A DNA stretch of 64,000 nt from Isoetes taiwanensis (lineage: Eukaryota; Streptophyta; Lycopodiopsida; Isoetales; Isoetaceae). Below are positions 22,143-32,599 of this stretch, one piece after another (positions within the stretch are counted from its first letter, which is position 1; every line of letters starts with the position of its first letter). The DNA is taken from NCBI GenBank assembly GCA_021234155.1, contig JAJEKV010000167.1, positions 496,145-560,144 of the forward strand, written 5' to 3'. The notes under the pieces are model-generated. The model was not told the origin of the DNA, ran no database searches, and saw nothing but the letters and a program-made list of their open reading frames with translations. The translations under genes and the position numbers were made by a program.

Positions 22143-25040
22143 TTATGTTAGAATAGAATAGAATAGGTTTTTAGTGTCCACGGAGACCAATTGGCCTATG
22201 GGACCCAAACAAAAAAAGAGAGCAGCAAGCATATTACTGACAGGATTAAAAAACCCCCGCCCCGAAGGGTTTTCGAGGGAAAAACCTTAGCAGTAATAAG
22301 CCTGCTGGCACACTATACAATTGCATAGGACAGTTCAATACCGTCCCGTAGGACACAAAACGAAGTCGCATCCATAACCTCCTCGGAGGTATGACCCCAA
22401 CAAACCCACCGACGCCGTAGCCAATAACCGATGCAACGGCTGGCCGGCACTATTAATCGAACATATCGCTTCCGGATATGGGCAAATCTTTGGGCAGGTC
22501 CGGAGGGCATGACATTCATCCTCAATCGCATACGGTGGCAACATCGGCAAAGCCTTTGCTCCGTGCTTCACGAGCCCAACGCCTCTGTTTCAAATGCGGA
22601 GGCGATGTGCCCCGCGTCTTGAATGGAAGCTATAAGCCTGCGTTTCTTCATGGGTAGCCGGGGTGTACAAATCTTGGTGGGGGCCTCTTGTGAGCCTAGG
22701 ATTGACTTGCTGCTGATAGTGTGCCAGCTTAACATGTGTCAGAGCCTCTGCATCCCACAGCTTGCGAAGGAAAGTAGCATCAAGGTATAGTTTAAGTGCC
22801 TCGCGATCTTTCTTTGTCCTGACCTGGACACATCTGTTTGCCTGCACACCCCAGCGTGAGAACCACTGAGCCTGCTTGTCTTTCCAGCAGGATTTCAGGC
22901 GTTGGGGACCCATTGCCGTGGCCAAAGCAAGGCGGGGCAAGCGTGTATCAGCCATAGCGACCACCTTTTGGAAGTAAACGATATGGCGTTCCAATGCAGC
23001 CCGTTGAAGGGGTAGAAAGCCTGTCTCCTGGAGTAGGATCTGGTACGGAACTGTGGACTTCACCCCCAGGGCCCGTGCCAAGAAGGCCTTCTGCACCTGC
23101 TCGAGGTCATTCCAGGTGTTGAGGGATATCACTGGACCCCAAACTTCTGCCCCATACAAAAGGGCCGGCTCAACCAAGGCCCGAAACAAATGTGACTGGT
23201 GACCCCAGGCATACAACTCTGCCTTGTGGCTGTTGTTCTGCATGGCATATAGTGCTTTCCAACCCGCAGTGACCCGCAACCTGATAGCCGCATCCCAATG
23301 GGTGGTAGTTGAGAACTCAATCCCCAAGTACTTGTAGGTCGGAGCCACCTCTACCTCTTGCCCCTGGTAAGTGAATGTGGGAAGCCTTGGCTGACGGGAT
23401 GATGCAACTAGCAGCACCCTAGTTTTGGCCAAGTTAACTCGCATGCCAGTGAATTGGCAAAAAGTGTCAAGAGCATCCAGGTGACGTTGCATGTCCTCTG
23501 GAGTATAGGCCATGAGGTTGACATCGTCAGCATATATGAGTTGCCGGATTGTGTGATGCATGATATGTGCGCCCGCACCTCCATGCTCAGAGAGCCAATC
23601 TTCCAACTGATCAATGTACAGGCCAAAGAGTGTGGGGGAGAGGGGCAACCCCGGCGCGACTCCAATGCTACTGGTCACCGGCTGTGCTGCTGATGTGATA
23701 CGGCACGAGCATGCCTCGCATGTACCTATATATAATCGTGATTCTCGCAAGTCCGGGGGTCCCCACCGCCGCAATCGTCCCCATAGCTTATTGCGGGGTA
23801 ATCGTGTCGAATGCCTTTGCAAAATCCACGCGAACAACAAGTCATGTTTCTGCGGGCGATTCCTGCTATCTTCAATCAATGTGCGCAGAGTGAAGATATG
23901 ATCAATGGTGGAATGTCCGGGCGAAAACACCACCTGTAAGAGCTCGCGACCTCCGTTTCCTCTGCCCATATTGTCGATCCACCGCTCAAGGATGCCAATA
24001 ACGGTTTTGAAAGAGAGAGTGACCATAATAGTACGGTAGTTGGCGGACATTGAGGGTCCCCGCTTTGTATATGGGCACTACTCTACTAGTGGTCCATTAT
24101 GTGGGAAGCCTTCTCGCAATGCTTTATTGAACAATGCCGTGAGAACAGGCACCAGTGGAGCCAGCCCATTTCAGAAGCTCTACCTGCATGCCATCTAAAT
24201 CTGCTGCCTTCCCATTAGCTAGGCGTTGTAGGCCCATGATGACATCCCCCTCTGTGATAACCGTGAGCCATGCCTATCTGTGGAGGGGATCGGGTGCCCG
24301 CGCCCCGGCCGGTCATACGGTACATTGCAAATCACTGTACCCATTGCTCCGAGGTGATGTTCCCTGTGGGCTGTGCAGGCTTGCTCAAGACCCTTCTCCA
24401 GAATGTCCTGGGGTGCCGGTCCAGGAGACCAAACATCTGTTGTTGATGCTCTGTGAGGTATCTGGCCTTCTTGTTCTTGAGAAAGGAACGGTATTGGATC
24501 CGGCGGCTGTGGGCGAGAGATGGGATCGATGACTTGCCTGGGTGTGCGTTTGAGCTCCCGACACTCATCATCAAACCATCATTGCGGGGGAAGGTGGTGG
24601 TGTCACGAGGCTTGCCGTGGCGGCCTCTCCCAAAGCATCTTTCTCGCGGCCGTCGAGAAGCGGTGTGAGTCGGTGGCGGTTGTTCTTGAAGTGTGGGGAG
24701 TTGCAGCAGTCCCCGCCGATCATGCTCAAGCAACGGGCATAGGTCCCTCAGATTAAGGTCGAAGTCCAGCGCTTGTTGGGGCACCCGGTGTGTTGAGGCG
24801 TAGGTGCACGGGGAGCTTCCCACTGGAGATGCATGAACAGGGGCCGGTGGTCGGAGTCTACTTCCTCGTCCCGAGTGTCTATCCCGATGGAAAAATGAGT
24901 AACCAGGTGCAGACCCCGTTCCTCAACCAGCAGATAATCCACCACACTGGAGCCGCCCCCTTGGTTCTCCTGTCTACAAGTGCAGCAGCTGGAAGATGGC
25001 CATTGCACCAACCCATTCTGAATAACGGGTCAAAGATACT
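22143..25040 (-). mobile_element. 5'-truncated LINE with APE endonuclease end and reverse transcriptase
   Basis: Read on the minus strand: endonuclease C-terminus with SSVVDYLL and SDHRPLFMHL (about 24950-24840), a linker domain (24823-24332: RRIQYRSFLKNKKARYL, HPRTFWRRVL), then fingers and palm of reverse transcriptase with VDFAKAFDT (near 23810) and YADDVNLMAY (near 23530), a thumb and a C-terminal Cys/His motif (EDECHALRTCP, about 22510). The 3' UTR has the hairpin module (22243-22286), the TGGGTCCCATAGG box and a TTCTA repeat tail at 22143-22165. Frameshifts split the frame, for example just after AFDT. It lies inside Helitron A, either inserted later or carried along. Confidence 0.85.
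22590..24050 (-). pseudogene. LINE reverse transcriptase open frame (486 codons)
   Basis: Longest intact stretch of the element. It covers part of the RT palm (PLSPTLFGLYIDQLEDWL, then the YADD catalytic box within IYADDVNLMAY), the KYLGIEF segment, thumb (LYGAEVWGP) and the region before the terminal zinc-knuckle-like motif. The motif A aspartate (VDFAKAFD) reads in a neighbouring frame owing to a small indel, so this frame alone lacks a complete active site. The conserved Q before GLPLSP is replaced (VAPGLPLSP). The annotated start is arbitrary; the real protein began far upstream. Confidence 0.8.
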
Positions 25041-25410
25041 ACCCAAAGAATCGCAGAATCGCCATATAATAAATATGGCAACTCAACACAAATACATCTA
25101 CAACTTTCAAGCAAACATTACTTATGATTGACATACACAATTTCAAGTATAACTATTGTTGCCTTCACATTACAATGCAAATTCTTATAGGTTGCCAAAG
25201 CCTACCAATGCCTGACCATAACATCATTCTGGTAGACGTATCATATAATAAAAAACAACGCACTAGAAGATGCTCCCAGTCGCTTGTGATTTTTGCACAA
25301 TGGTTGGTTAAATTTGTCAGTGAATCTTAAAGGCTTGCTCTATATAACCCTTGCCCCTCCAAGTGACATTCTTCACTCCAGCCAAGACAACCACCTTTTT
25401 AAATTGTTAA
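25041..25410. other. Helitron A 3' interior, nothing recognised
   Basis: AT-rich stretch between the LINE 5' truncation and the Helitron 3' hairpin. No coding content seen. Confidence 0.4.
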
Positions 25411-25414
25411 TAAT

Positions 25415-25442
25415 GCCCGGCAACGCCGGGCACCATAACTAG
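25415..25442 (+). other. Helitron A 3' terminus: hairpin plus CTAG
   Basis: GCCCGGC-AAC-GCCGGGC hairpin, extended by a T-A pair, then CCATAA and CTAG. The same string ends Helitron B at 40526. The hairpin acts as the rolling-circle terminator in this superfamily. Confidence 0.9.
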
Positions 25443-26938
25443 TTCTAGTTTGTTTTCGTGTTCTTGCGGTTATTTTCTATGCTTTTACATCATTTCCAAT
25501 TTTATATATTGGCCTTATGCGTCATGCATCTGGCGGTCATTGAGTTTTTATGGCATGGATTTATATGGGACACGTTCTAGTTTTGCATTGTGCCTTTATA
25601 CTCATTTTATTGTTCTCGCTTCCACAACAGATTCATTGCATTGGCATTAATCACTCATAAAAGCTGTTGAGTTCCTTGTCTTTTCAGTTTGCTCACAATT
25701 CTTTAGTTATCTGGAACAAGATTCTTTTCATGTGACCTTTTTTCTTGCACTGGGTGACTCATGGAGTCTTATCCTCTTATAGGATTTAGACCTTCCCTTT
25801 TTCCTCCTCATGTGACCGTAGACATCTCATCATTCTCTCGCCTTGAACCTCTTTGTTGTTTGATCCATGATGTTTCAGCTCGCGGTAATCTGAAGGCATA
25901 TATGATGTTGTTCGTGCACATAGTCGCAGGCATTGTCGTTGGCCATCTTCCTCTTCCATCTGCAATAACTGCCTGGGAGTTCCACGTGTTGATGTTCGTG
26001 TTCATGGCGAATGGCAGTCATCATGCTCTCCATCTCGCTATGTGGTTTGTGATGTTGCTCGACATTTAGACGTTTCCCGTCGGCTGGACTTGTAGGTAAG
26101 GAAGTTCTCTGGTAGTCGGCCGGTTTTTGTGTTCCTTGCGAGTCCATTCCCAGAATGGCATCGATCCGAGCCCTCGGATCGTTATTCTGAGATGGGACGC
26201 ACAGCTAGATATGTGCTCGTCATTCTTGTGGCTCGTTATCGACGTCTTCTCACAGCAGCGTCTCTTTCCTTGTCCATTGCTTCCCACCCTACCTACCCTT
26301 ATATGTTATTTTGAGTTCGTCTATTGTTTATATGTTTCTGTTCAGTACTGACCACCCATTGGGTGATGCTTTGGCTTTTTCCACCCGATGGCTGATGCAA
26401 ATTATTTTCCACCCACTGGGTGATGCTATCTATATTTTCCACCTGTTGGGTGATGCTAGTTGATCTCCACCTGTTGGTGATGCTATTTCTTTTTCCACCT
26501 CTCGGTGATATTTTCTAGTTCTATATATGTTTGTTTATAGTTCCTAACGTCTAATGGGTGTTTTTAGTTTCTGGGGACTATATTCTTAGGGAGTGCTCGC
26601 CTGCCATGGTTGTTCCTATTTTATTTACATTTAACGGGTTTCACGCATTCCATGGCGTTGATGCGCGTTGGCGGGCTTCACCAATTTCCTACCTTACTCT
26701 TCAGGGCATCCTCGAGGCCTTTGGCGACCATTTCTCATTAGGGTTTTCCTCGAAAACTCGAAAGGACGGGGTTTTTTATCCCGATGAGAAGTTGTCGCCA
26801 TTGTCCTCTCTCTTGCCTTTGCATATTTTCTTATTTCATTTATGGGGTTGCTCGACATTGTTCCTATGGTCAGCCCCCCATTCAGATTTTCCCACAATTG
26901 TATCCTGCTGCTGTGATGAATGATAAGCCTATCTATCG
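25443..26938 (+). mobile_element. DIRS-like element, right end after Helitron A
   Basis: Continues the unit cut at 15155 (TTCTAGTTTGTTTTCGTG), then a spacer (25650-25790) and block X (25790-26938), which is the reverse complement of 12950-14097. The spacer and part of X also appear reversed at 5840-6150, making both outer ends inverted copies. It contains the mini-palindrome series (26345-26507) and the GGGTTTT hairpin (26741-26782). Apparent open frames here are repeat by-products. Confidence 0.7.
26152..26190. repeat. GATCCGAG/CTCGGATC palindrome block, also at 26952-26985 (inverted) and 13671-13713
   Basis: GATCCGAGCCCTCGGATC is an 8-bp stem with a 2-base centre, embedded in CAGAATGGCATC...TTATTCTG. 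An inverted copy lies just beyond the X boundary at 26952-26985, so the last ~800 bp of the element are bracketed by the two. Confidence 0.7.
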
Positions 26939-27249
26939 CTCATCCCTGCCCAGAATGACGATCCGAGGGCTCGGATCGATGCGATCAAATTATGCATGTA
27001 GATGCAAACTAAAGATATGCTACAACTACATTTCAAGAATGGGATTGTACAATTTGTTGATTGAAGCTCTTCATCACCCACCCAATCTCTTGCGCCAAGC
27101 CTGCCCTACTGCTAGGCTATTTATTAATACATACATAAAAACTAGAAACTTCTTTGCACTTCAATGACATGCACTTGAAGTAGAACAATTTTCTTTCCAT
27201 TTGACGAGCAACTTTAAACACTAATGTTTCTAACAATGTGAGAGGCACT
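26939..27249. other. Flank of DIRS-like right end; no gene
   Basis: After the inverted palindrome copy (26952-26985) the sequence is AT-rich, with no coding signal recognised. Confidence 0.4.
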
Positions 27250-27745
27250 AACTAGTTGCTCGCAGACTCATTGCCTCCATTCGCACAGGGGCACACCATC
27301 TTCGAATTGAGACGGGCAGATGAATTGGTGAGCCATGCCAGAATAGGCTTTGTCAATGCTGCCAAATGGGAGTCATTGAGGATGAATCTCATACCCTTCA
27401 AAGCTGCCCAGCATATGATCAAATCCAGACGCGCTATGCTGAGTTGGTTAGGCCTGGCCAGCCGCTACATGTGACATTGAGCACGGCTTCTGTATGGATG
27501 CTGGGATCATACCTTCAGGAGGTCTTGGATATGCGAGATCAGCTATGTTCTCGGGCACACACTTGACATGTATATATACATATATTTCATGATGATGTAT
27601 ACCTGTACAGTTTGACAACGTTATTATTACTGCCACAGTTTTTTCCTCGAAAACCCTTCGGGCGGGGGTTTTTTAATCCGGACAGTAATAAGTTTGTTGC
27701 GCTCCTTCATTGGGTCCCATAGGGCGATTCATTCTTTCTTCCTTT
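27250..27745 (+). mobile_element. LINE 3'-end remnant
   Basis: Translation near 27366-27560 gives IEDESHTLQSCPAYDQI, then GSYLQEVLDM, matching the C-terminal Cys/His motif of the LINEs at 22.5 kb (minus) and 54.9 kb (minus). The hairpin module at 27639-27680, CAGTAATAAG, a TGGGTCCCATAGG box and an ATTCTTTC-rich tail follow to about 27745. Only the last ~500 bp remain. Confidence 0.75.
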
Positions 27746-28640
27746 CTTTCTCATGCAACTTTATGTAATTTGCATGTTAACTGAGTGCGTATGGAGGGGT
27801 TCATTAATTCCACTTACGAGCCTATTATCGCAAGTCCGGGAGGGCAAGCCTCTTTATTTGCCATAACAGGCAAGCAAGGTGGATTAACCCCTTTAACTAG
27901 CGGGTAAGATTCCTCACCCAAAGCTGCACCCACAGCTGGATTATCGACACCCCACAACTTTCACATCATGATTATCAGAGGCTCAACACCTTTTACAGCT
28001 TGATTATCAGCTCCTAACCTGGATTATCAGCATTCGAAGCTGAACCTGAAGCTCAAAGATGCACGTCGCTGCCTCTTACGAAGTTTGTAGCTGAACAACT
28101 ACTTGTTATGCTCTATCGCAGGGCTTGGATTAACGTGTAGATTTCTTGGATTAGAAAGCCTGCCGGTTAAGGTGGACTATTTCCTTTCGTGACTTTAAAA
28201 ATTATTATATGCAGAGGAGGTATTGGTTGGTACCAGCTCTTATACAATTTGAACTCATAAAAAATGTTCATGTGTCGCATGCTAATGTAAACAACAATTT
28301 CATCAAACACAACCATGTGACTAGGTGAGAATTTAAGCTCAACTAGAAGACTCTGTGCATGGCAGATACATGCTTACATAAACTATAATTCAAAAGGATT
28401 TTGCAACAAGACATGTGCAACACGAGGTCGTAAGCAATGATTGTGATGCCACACTTGTGGAGCATTTAAAATGGCATATTAATAACACATTCAAATATTA
28501 TGGGCAAACATATAGTATAATATATAGTCACATCAATAGTCATATGAGAAGCTAATGTAGGGCTGTCCATGTTTCACATGTTTAAGGTTTGTGCGTGTGC
28601 GTTAATATGGATGCCTTCCCCTACAACGTGTGATATTGAG
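27746..28640. other. Intergenic; GATTATCAG-rich patch, no gene
   Basis: Between 27938 and 28035 the word GATTATC(A/G) recurs four times in about 100 bp, amid GCTGAA/AGCTGAAC words. The rest is AT-rich without coding content. Confidence 0.45.
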
Positions 28641-28832
28641 TGCATTTGAAAGCCGAAGGTAAGGGTCGAGAAGAAGACTGATAATCACCTTATCGGTCTT
28701 ATATGAGTGGAATACTACTGATAACTAGTTATCAGTACTGAGTATTAATAACTAGTTATCAGCCTGTACCAATAATAATAACCAAAAAACAAGGCCTCTC
28801 TCTTTACACTAAAGAGTCCGATAAGGTAAGTA
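28640..28832 (+). repeat. Dispersed repeat with CTGATAACTAGTTATCAG palindrome, copy 1
   Basis: The reverse complement is related to 40530-40700. Shared landmarks in order: GCCGAAG, ATAA(T/C)CACCTTAT, GTGGAATA, the palindrome (28718-28735, 22 bp when extended by TA on each side), AACCAAAAA, CTCTCTCTTTA. A half-copy ATAACTAGTTATCAG follows at about 28749. It is probably a small non-autonomous transposon, but no ends were defined. Confidence 0.65.
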
Positions 28833-28929
28833 CTTTCATTCCAGCATTTATTGAAAAAGTCTAAAAAAACGTTTAGTGCATGGAAAAAGTTTAGCTTAGC
28901 TTATTGAAAAAGTTTAGTGTATGGAGCAC

Positions 28930-29090
28930 TTTCTCATCTTAGAGTTAATAGGATTGAATTCCTAAATGCCATAAGTCTTGGGTATTCTTTGTATAAATTC
29001 TTTATCATCTTAAAGTTATAATAGGATTTTATTCCTAAATGCCATAAGTCGGGGGATATTCTTTGTATAAGATTTTTATGTCACAAGAAA
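28930..29090 (+). repeat. Tandem duplication of about 75 bp
   Basis: Two adjacent copies share CTAAATGCCATAAGTC and ATTCTTTGTATAA, at about 28962 and 29034, with a few indels. They lie just beyond the J-domain gene's 3' end. Confidence 0.75.
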
Positions 29091-29206
29091 TATGTATACC
29101 AACAACCCTTCCTCAAATTTACACTTTGACCTATGACTTTACATCAGTTGGTCTTTGGCCTTGAGCAGATGTAAAAGATGCTCTTCTTCTACACTTGATC
29201 GAGTCC

Positions 29207-29940
29207 TCACCAATCCTCCCAGCCGCGAGAATTAGATACTCTTGTGTCATCCATGCTAGATTCTTGCATATATTCATAAGAATTGGATGTTGTTGTGTCA
29301 TCCATGCTAGACTCTTGCATATAAGAGTCTCCAAATATGTCTTGGAATGTATACCCTTCACTCATCCATACCCCTACTGGTTCAGAATAAGAAAATTCAC
29401 AACTTGAACCTCCCTCTGACCTTACTCTTAAGTTTTCCATCAAAGACTGCACACAAACAGATCCATTATCAATTCAACAAGTTCGAAAGAACAAACATGT
29501 AGATATTTAATGCATTCCATTCCATTACATACCTCATATGCCAGATTAATCTGTTTAAATTTGAACTCGTTTGATTCCCCTTTGCATAGATCAGGATGAT
29601 ACTGCATATCAAAAACAGGGGATGTAAGCATACCAGAGATGATAATTTAACACCGCTTTGCCACAGGCTTAAAATCGAAAGGCTGAATATTTAGAAAAAA
29701 GGCACTGACCTGAAGAGCAAGGCTGCGATAAGCACGCTTGATTTCCTGTTTAGAAGCATTTTGGCGAACTCCAAGAACAAAACAGCAATCCAGGCTTGCA
29801 GATTCTGCAACACAGCACCTGGGGACAAATCCGCGGCATTTTTGAGCGGGAAACGGAAAAGGCTGGGAGAAGCCAGAGATGGAGCACTCTGGTAGTGATT
29901 TAGGCATCAAGGAAGTGGATCTTGCAAGATTTAGGGCCAT
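29207..29940 (-). CDS. J-domain (DnaJ-like) protein, probably plastid-targeted, three exons
   Basis: Exons on the minus strand: 29710-29940 (77 codons), 29533-29601 (23 codons), 29207-29446 (79 codons plus stop). All introns are phase 0 with GT/AG borders, giving 179 residues with no breaks. Residues 1-48 are Ser/Pro/Arg-rich, basic and low in acidic residues, like a transit peptide. The J domain starts about residue 50: FVLGVRQNASKQEIKRAYRSLALQ, then YHPD with the HPD motif that stimulates Hsp70 ATPase, then FKQINLAYE; helix IV is replaced by SLMENLRVRS. The tail carries EPVGVWMSEGY and an internal repeat of YMQESSMDDT. The architecture resembles small plastid J proteins (DnaJ 11/20 type). 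The start is the first Met before the transit-like region. It is the most intact gene in the window. Confidence 0.85.
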
Positions 29941-30378
29941 TTTGAATGCGGAAAAATACCTAAGAATTCCGGAGGCCCGAGAAGAAGATGAGCTGCGTTT
30001 GGGCGAAAGAGAAGGTCTGCTGCCGGACTGAAGAACGCAAGCTGCAAGGGCCGGAGCAGATCCGCCATTTTATTTGTGTGTGTTGCTTCGCTTGCGTTGC
30101 TCCTTCCTTAGTACCACGTGGTCTTTTGACCAACGCAAACGTGCAGCAGTGTGGGACGAACTCTAAAACAAAACTCTTAAAACCTAACAAGTATAAATCT
30201 AAACTAGCCGTAAGGTTCTATGAAAATCCTGGGAAATATAAATGATTGGCAGACTTCCTCTGAATTTTGCTAGATTTTCACAGGTAGGATGTTAGAGTTC
30301 CCTAGAAATTTTTGTTCAGTCTTTTAGAAATTTTGTTCATCTTTTGGAAATTCTCTGATAGCGTTCCCTGGAAATTTG
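29941..30378. promoter_or_regulatory. 5' UTR and promoter region of the J-domain gene
   Basis: Sequence upstream of the minus-strand ATG; 29990-30130 is relatively GC-rich and holds a CCACGTGG (G-box) at about 30114-30121, the reverse complement being identical. A G-box fits light or stress control of a plastid chaperone, but this is inference. No convincing TATA box was picked out. Confidence 0.4.
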
Positions 30379-30500
30379 TCCCACATTAACGTGCAATGTT
30401 TTTTTTTTTTTTTTTTTAATTCTATTTTTTTTGCCAGCTCCACGTCACCCATTTGTCCCACATTAACGTGCAATGTTTTTTTTTCCACGTCACCCATCTG
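30379..30500 (+). repeat. 78-bp duplication with poly-T
   Basis: GTCCCACATTAACGTGCAATG occurs at about 30379 and again about 78 bp on, each followed by a T run and CCACGTCACCCAT(C/T)TGTC. The run in the first copy is about 18 T long. Confidence 0.8.
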
Positions 30501-30784
30501 TCAATTCCTCAGCACAAGCATTCTAAAAGAGAAATAGAAAGAGAAACAGAAAGAAGCAATTTTTACGTCAAAGAAACTCTAACTGCACATTCTTGAGCAA
30601 TACTCCCCTGATATTTTTAAGATTTTGGTCATGCTATAATTATGAGAATTTATAGGCTCTGAGCATACCTTGCACGATTGGAACGGGAAAATCGAACCGG
30701 AAAATTAAGTTAGACATACAATGTTATGTGCTAGTGACCATAGCTGTAGGTTATACTTGAGAAATCCTTTGTTATAGGCCAACC

Positions 30785-30860
30785 AAAGAGAATTGAATTG
30801 AATCGATTGTTTTAAATCGTCTATGGAGATTAATTGATCTATGGGACCCAATACAAGAGC
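30785..30860 (-). mobile_element. Solo LINE 3' terminus
   Basis: Reverse complement of the common LINE end: a TGGGTCCCATAG box, AATT(A/G)(A/G)TCTCC, then a TTCAATTC-type tail at 30785-30800. No coding sequence is attached. Confidence 0.6.
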
Positions 30861-31016
30861 ACGGCAGACGTAGAGAACAAATTGTGTAATGTAATTTTTC
30901 GTACACATGAGTAATGTTGTAGCTTATTGCTAGTACATGGTCAATTCATCATTTAAAATCTAAATTCTATGAAAACTAAGACAAACATCACAAAAATTCA
31001 TTTCATGGCAGATAAT

Positions 31017-31064
31017 GAATGATTTTTATCGTTCACTGAGACCAATCGGCCTATGGGACAACAT
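31017..31064 (-). mobile_element. Solo LINE 3' terminus
   Basis: Minus strand reads CCCATAGGCCGATTGGTCTC, then AGTGAACGATAAAAATC: the closest match to the 59163-59226 end, with no upstream LINE sequence. This is the fourth such end within 10 kb of others. Confidence 0.65.
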
Positions 31065-32436
31065 AATATGTAGAAAGTTTACAACCCATAACTCTAAGTC
31101 TTTATACTAAGAGTGACAAAGGATTATTCCGGTAGTTTTTTAGACCCGAAGATAGCAAACTTTGAACATGTCAAATACTATTAGCTTCTAGAAATCCATA
31201 TAATAATGGACGGATTCTTTCTGGATTGAGAGTCTCATGCTCGATCTCGAAAGTAGTGCCAAACGTATAGGTGAACTCATCTAGTTCTAGTGTTTTTCCT
31301 TCCCGTGGGAATCTGCCGAAAAGTTCAGGCCAAATCTTGGGGAAAGGTTAAAAGTGTTATTCGATGAGCCTGCACAGAATGAAAAACACTTTGAACATTT
31401 TTAAAGCCTCTTAGAGAACACAAAGTCAATGGCAATAACAATCTTAAATGACCTTTTGCATTATGCCACAATCCAAAGAAACTCTCTTTGGGATCTTGAA
31501 CACATTTACGGCCAACATTGAAATCCATATCCTTCTCAACTTCTTCTGCTTTGCTTATCCCATCTACAATTATTGCCTTGCCCTTAAGAATGAGCAGACA
31601 ACGAGCATTCCTATCCACTACTCCAAATAGAAAAAAAAAAATCTCTTGCATATGGGCTCTTTATAGTTACTAGAAACTATGTTCCAAACTTCATTCTCAT
31701 TCCAAACTAGTTTCTGGGGGTCAGGCTTTCCGAGAACTCTTGGGGATGTCCCCATATAGCCTGTTATAAGAAACTGAATTCCAAAACTAGTTCCCTGAGA
31801 ATCAAATTCCTGGTAACAAAAGAATAACCTCCTCAGTTGTTGTTCTTCTCGCCTCTGCCGTGAATGACTCTGTCAAATAAAAAACGTTCTGCCATGAATT
31901 TTGAATCATGTGCGGAAGCCCTTCTGAAACTGCAACCTAGGTATTGATGATCTAATCTTAAGCTCTATGTTCGTTCCTTATTCATCCTATGATATAACAT
32001 AACTTAAAATAACATGGGATCTTGACTGCAGGCAGATATGGCCGCAGATATTGGTTAAAAAAAGATCTCAACAAACAAACTGAAATAGGGTTGAAACAAA
32101 CAACTCGAAATAGATTTGGAACAAAAAAGCTCTAAAATAGGCTCGATAGATAAGTTTTTTAATCTTTCATTTATCTTGTTTATCTTTGCTTTGCTTTGCG
32201 ATAGAATGAATCCAGAAACTCTAGCTAATACGATCCAACATCCAAGATAATTCGGTTGTTAGAATTTTTATGTTCAATGATTTCCGTTTCCGTTCTATTC
32301 TATTCTATTCGACTATTCGTTCTATCCATTCATTATGTCCAATCATTTCCTTCTGCAGCAGATCAACATCTGCAGCAAGTCCCAATGTTCATCTTTCATG
32401 ATTTTGCAGTCTTCAATATTGTAGAGAAGGTAAAAA
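31065..32436. other. Intergenic; one unassigned open frame and one exon-like piece
   Basis: A minus-strand open frame at 31325-31651 (108 codons, with KGKAIIVDGISKAEEVEKD) matches nothing I recognise. At 32357-32430 a possible exon lies between CTGCAG and AAG|GTAAAAA (DQHLQQVPMFIFHDF). Helitron B starts 7 bp after that possible donor. Neither is supported enough to call a gene. Confidence 0.3.
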
Positions 32437-32599
32437 TCAATCTTGTTAATTTGGGATTTTCCGGTCTGGGGGAAAATGTTTTTGGAATTTTTTTTTAATT
32501 GATTTCCTAAGATTTTGTGGGTTTTCGGCCGCCGGAAAAAAAATCCGATTTCTAAAAATCCAAATGTTTTTTCGGCTATGATTTCGATTTCAATTTTCC

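Larger units (their letters stand above)
15156..25442 (+). mobile_element. Helitron A (non-autonomous, about 10.3 kb)
   Basis: Starts TCAATCTTGTTAATTTGGG and ends with a 17-nt hairpin GCCCGGCAACGCCGGGC (25415-25431), CCATAA, CTAG (25439-25442). Flanking bases are A and T, and the two flanks join to re-create the DIRS-like unit sequence GGCAAA-TTCTAG seen near 6355, giving an empty-site proof of both ends. The 5' TC, 3' CTRR with nearby hairpin, A|T target and lack of target duplication are the Helitron hallmarks. The first ~150 bp match Helitron B (32437). No RepHel protein is encoded. It contains a SAUR gene and a LINE. Confidence 0.9.

Noticed and set aside
31325-31651. 108-codon minus-strand frame with LWHNAKGHL, considered as a copia integrase GAG-pre domain
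   Set aside because: Only a short chance-like similarity; no neighbouring copia motifs in any frame.
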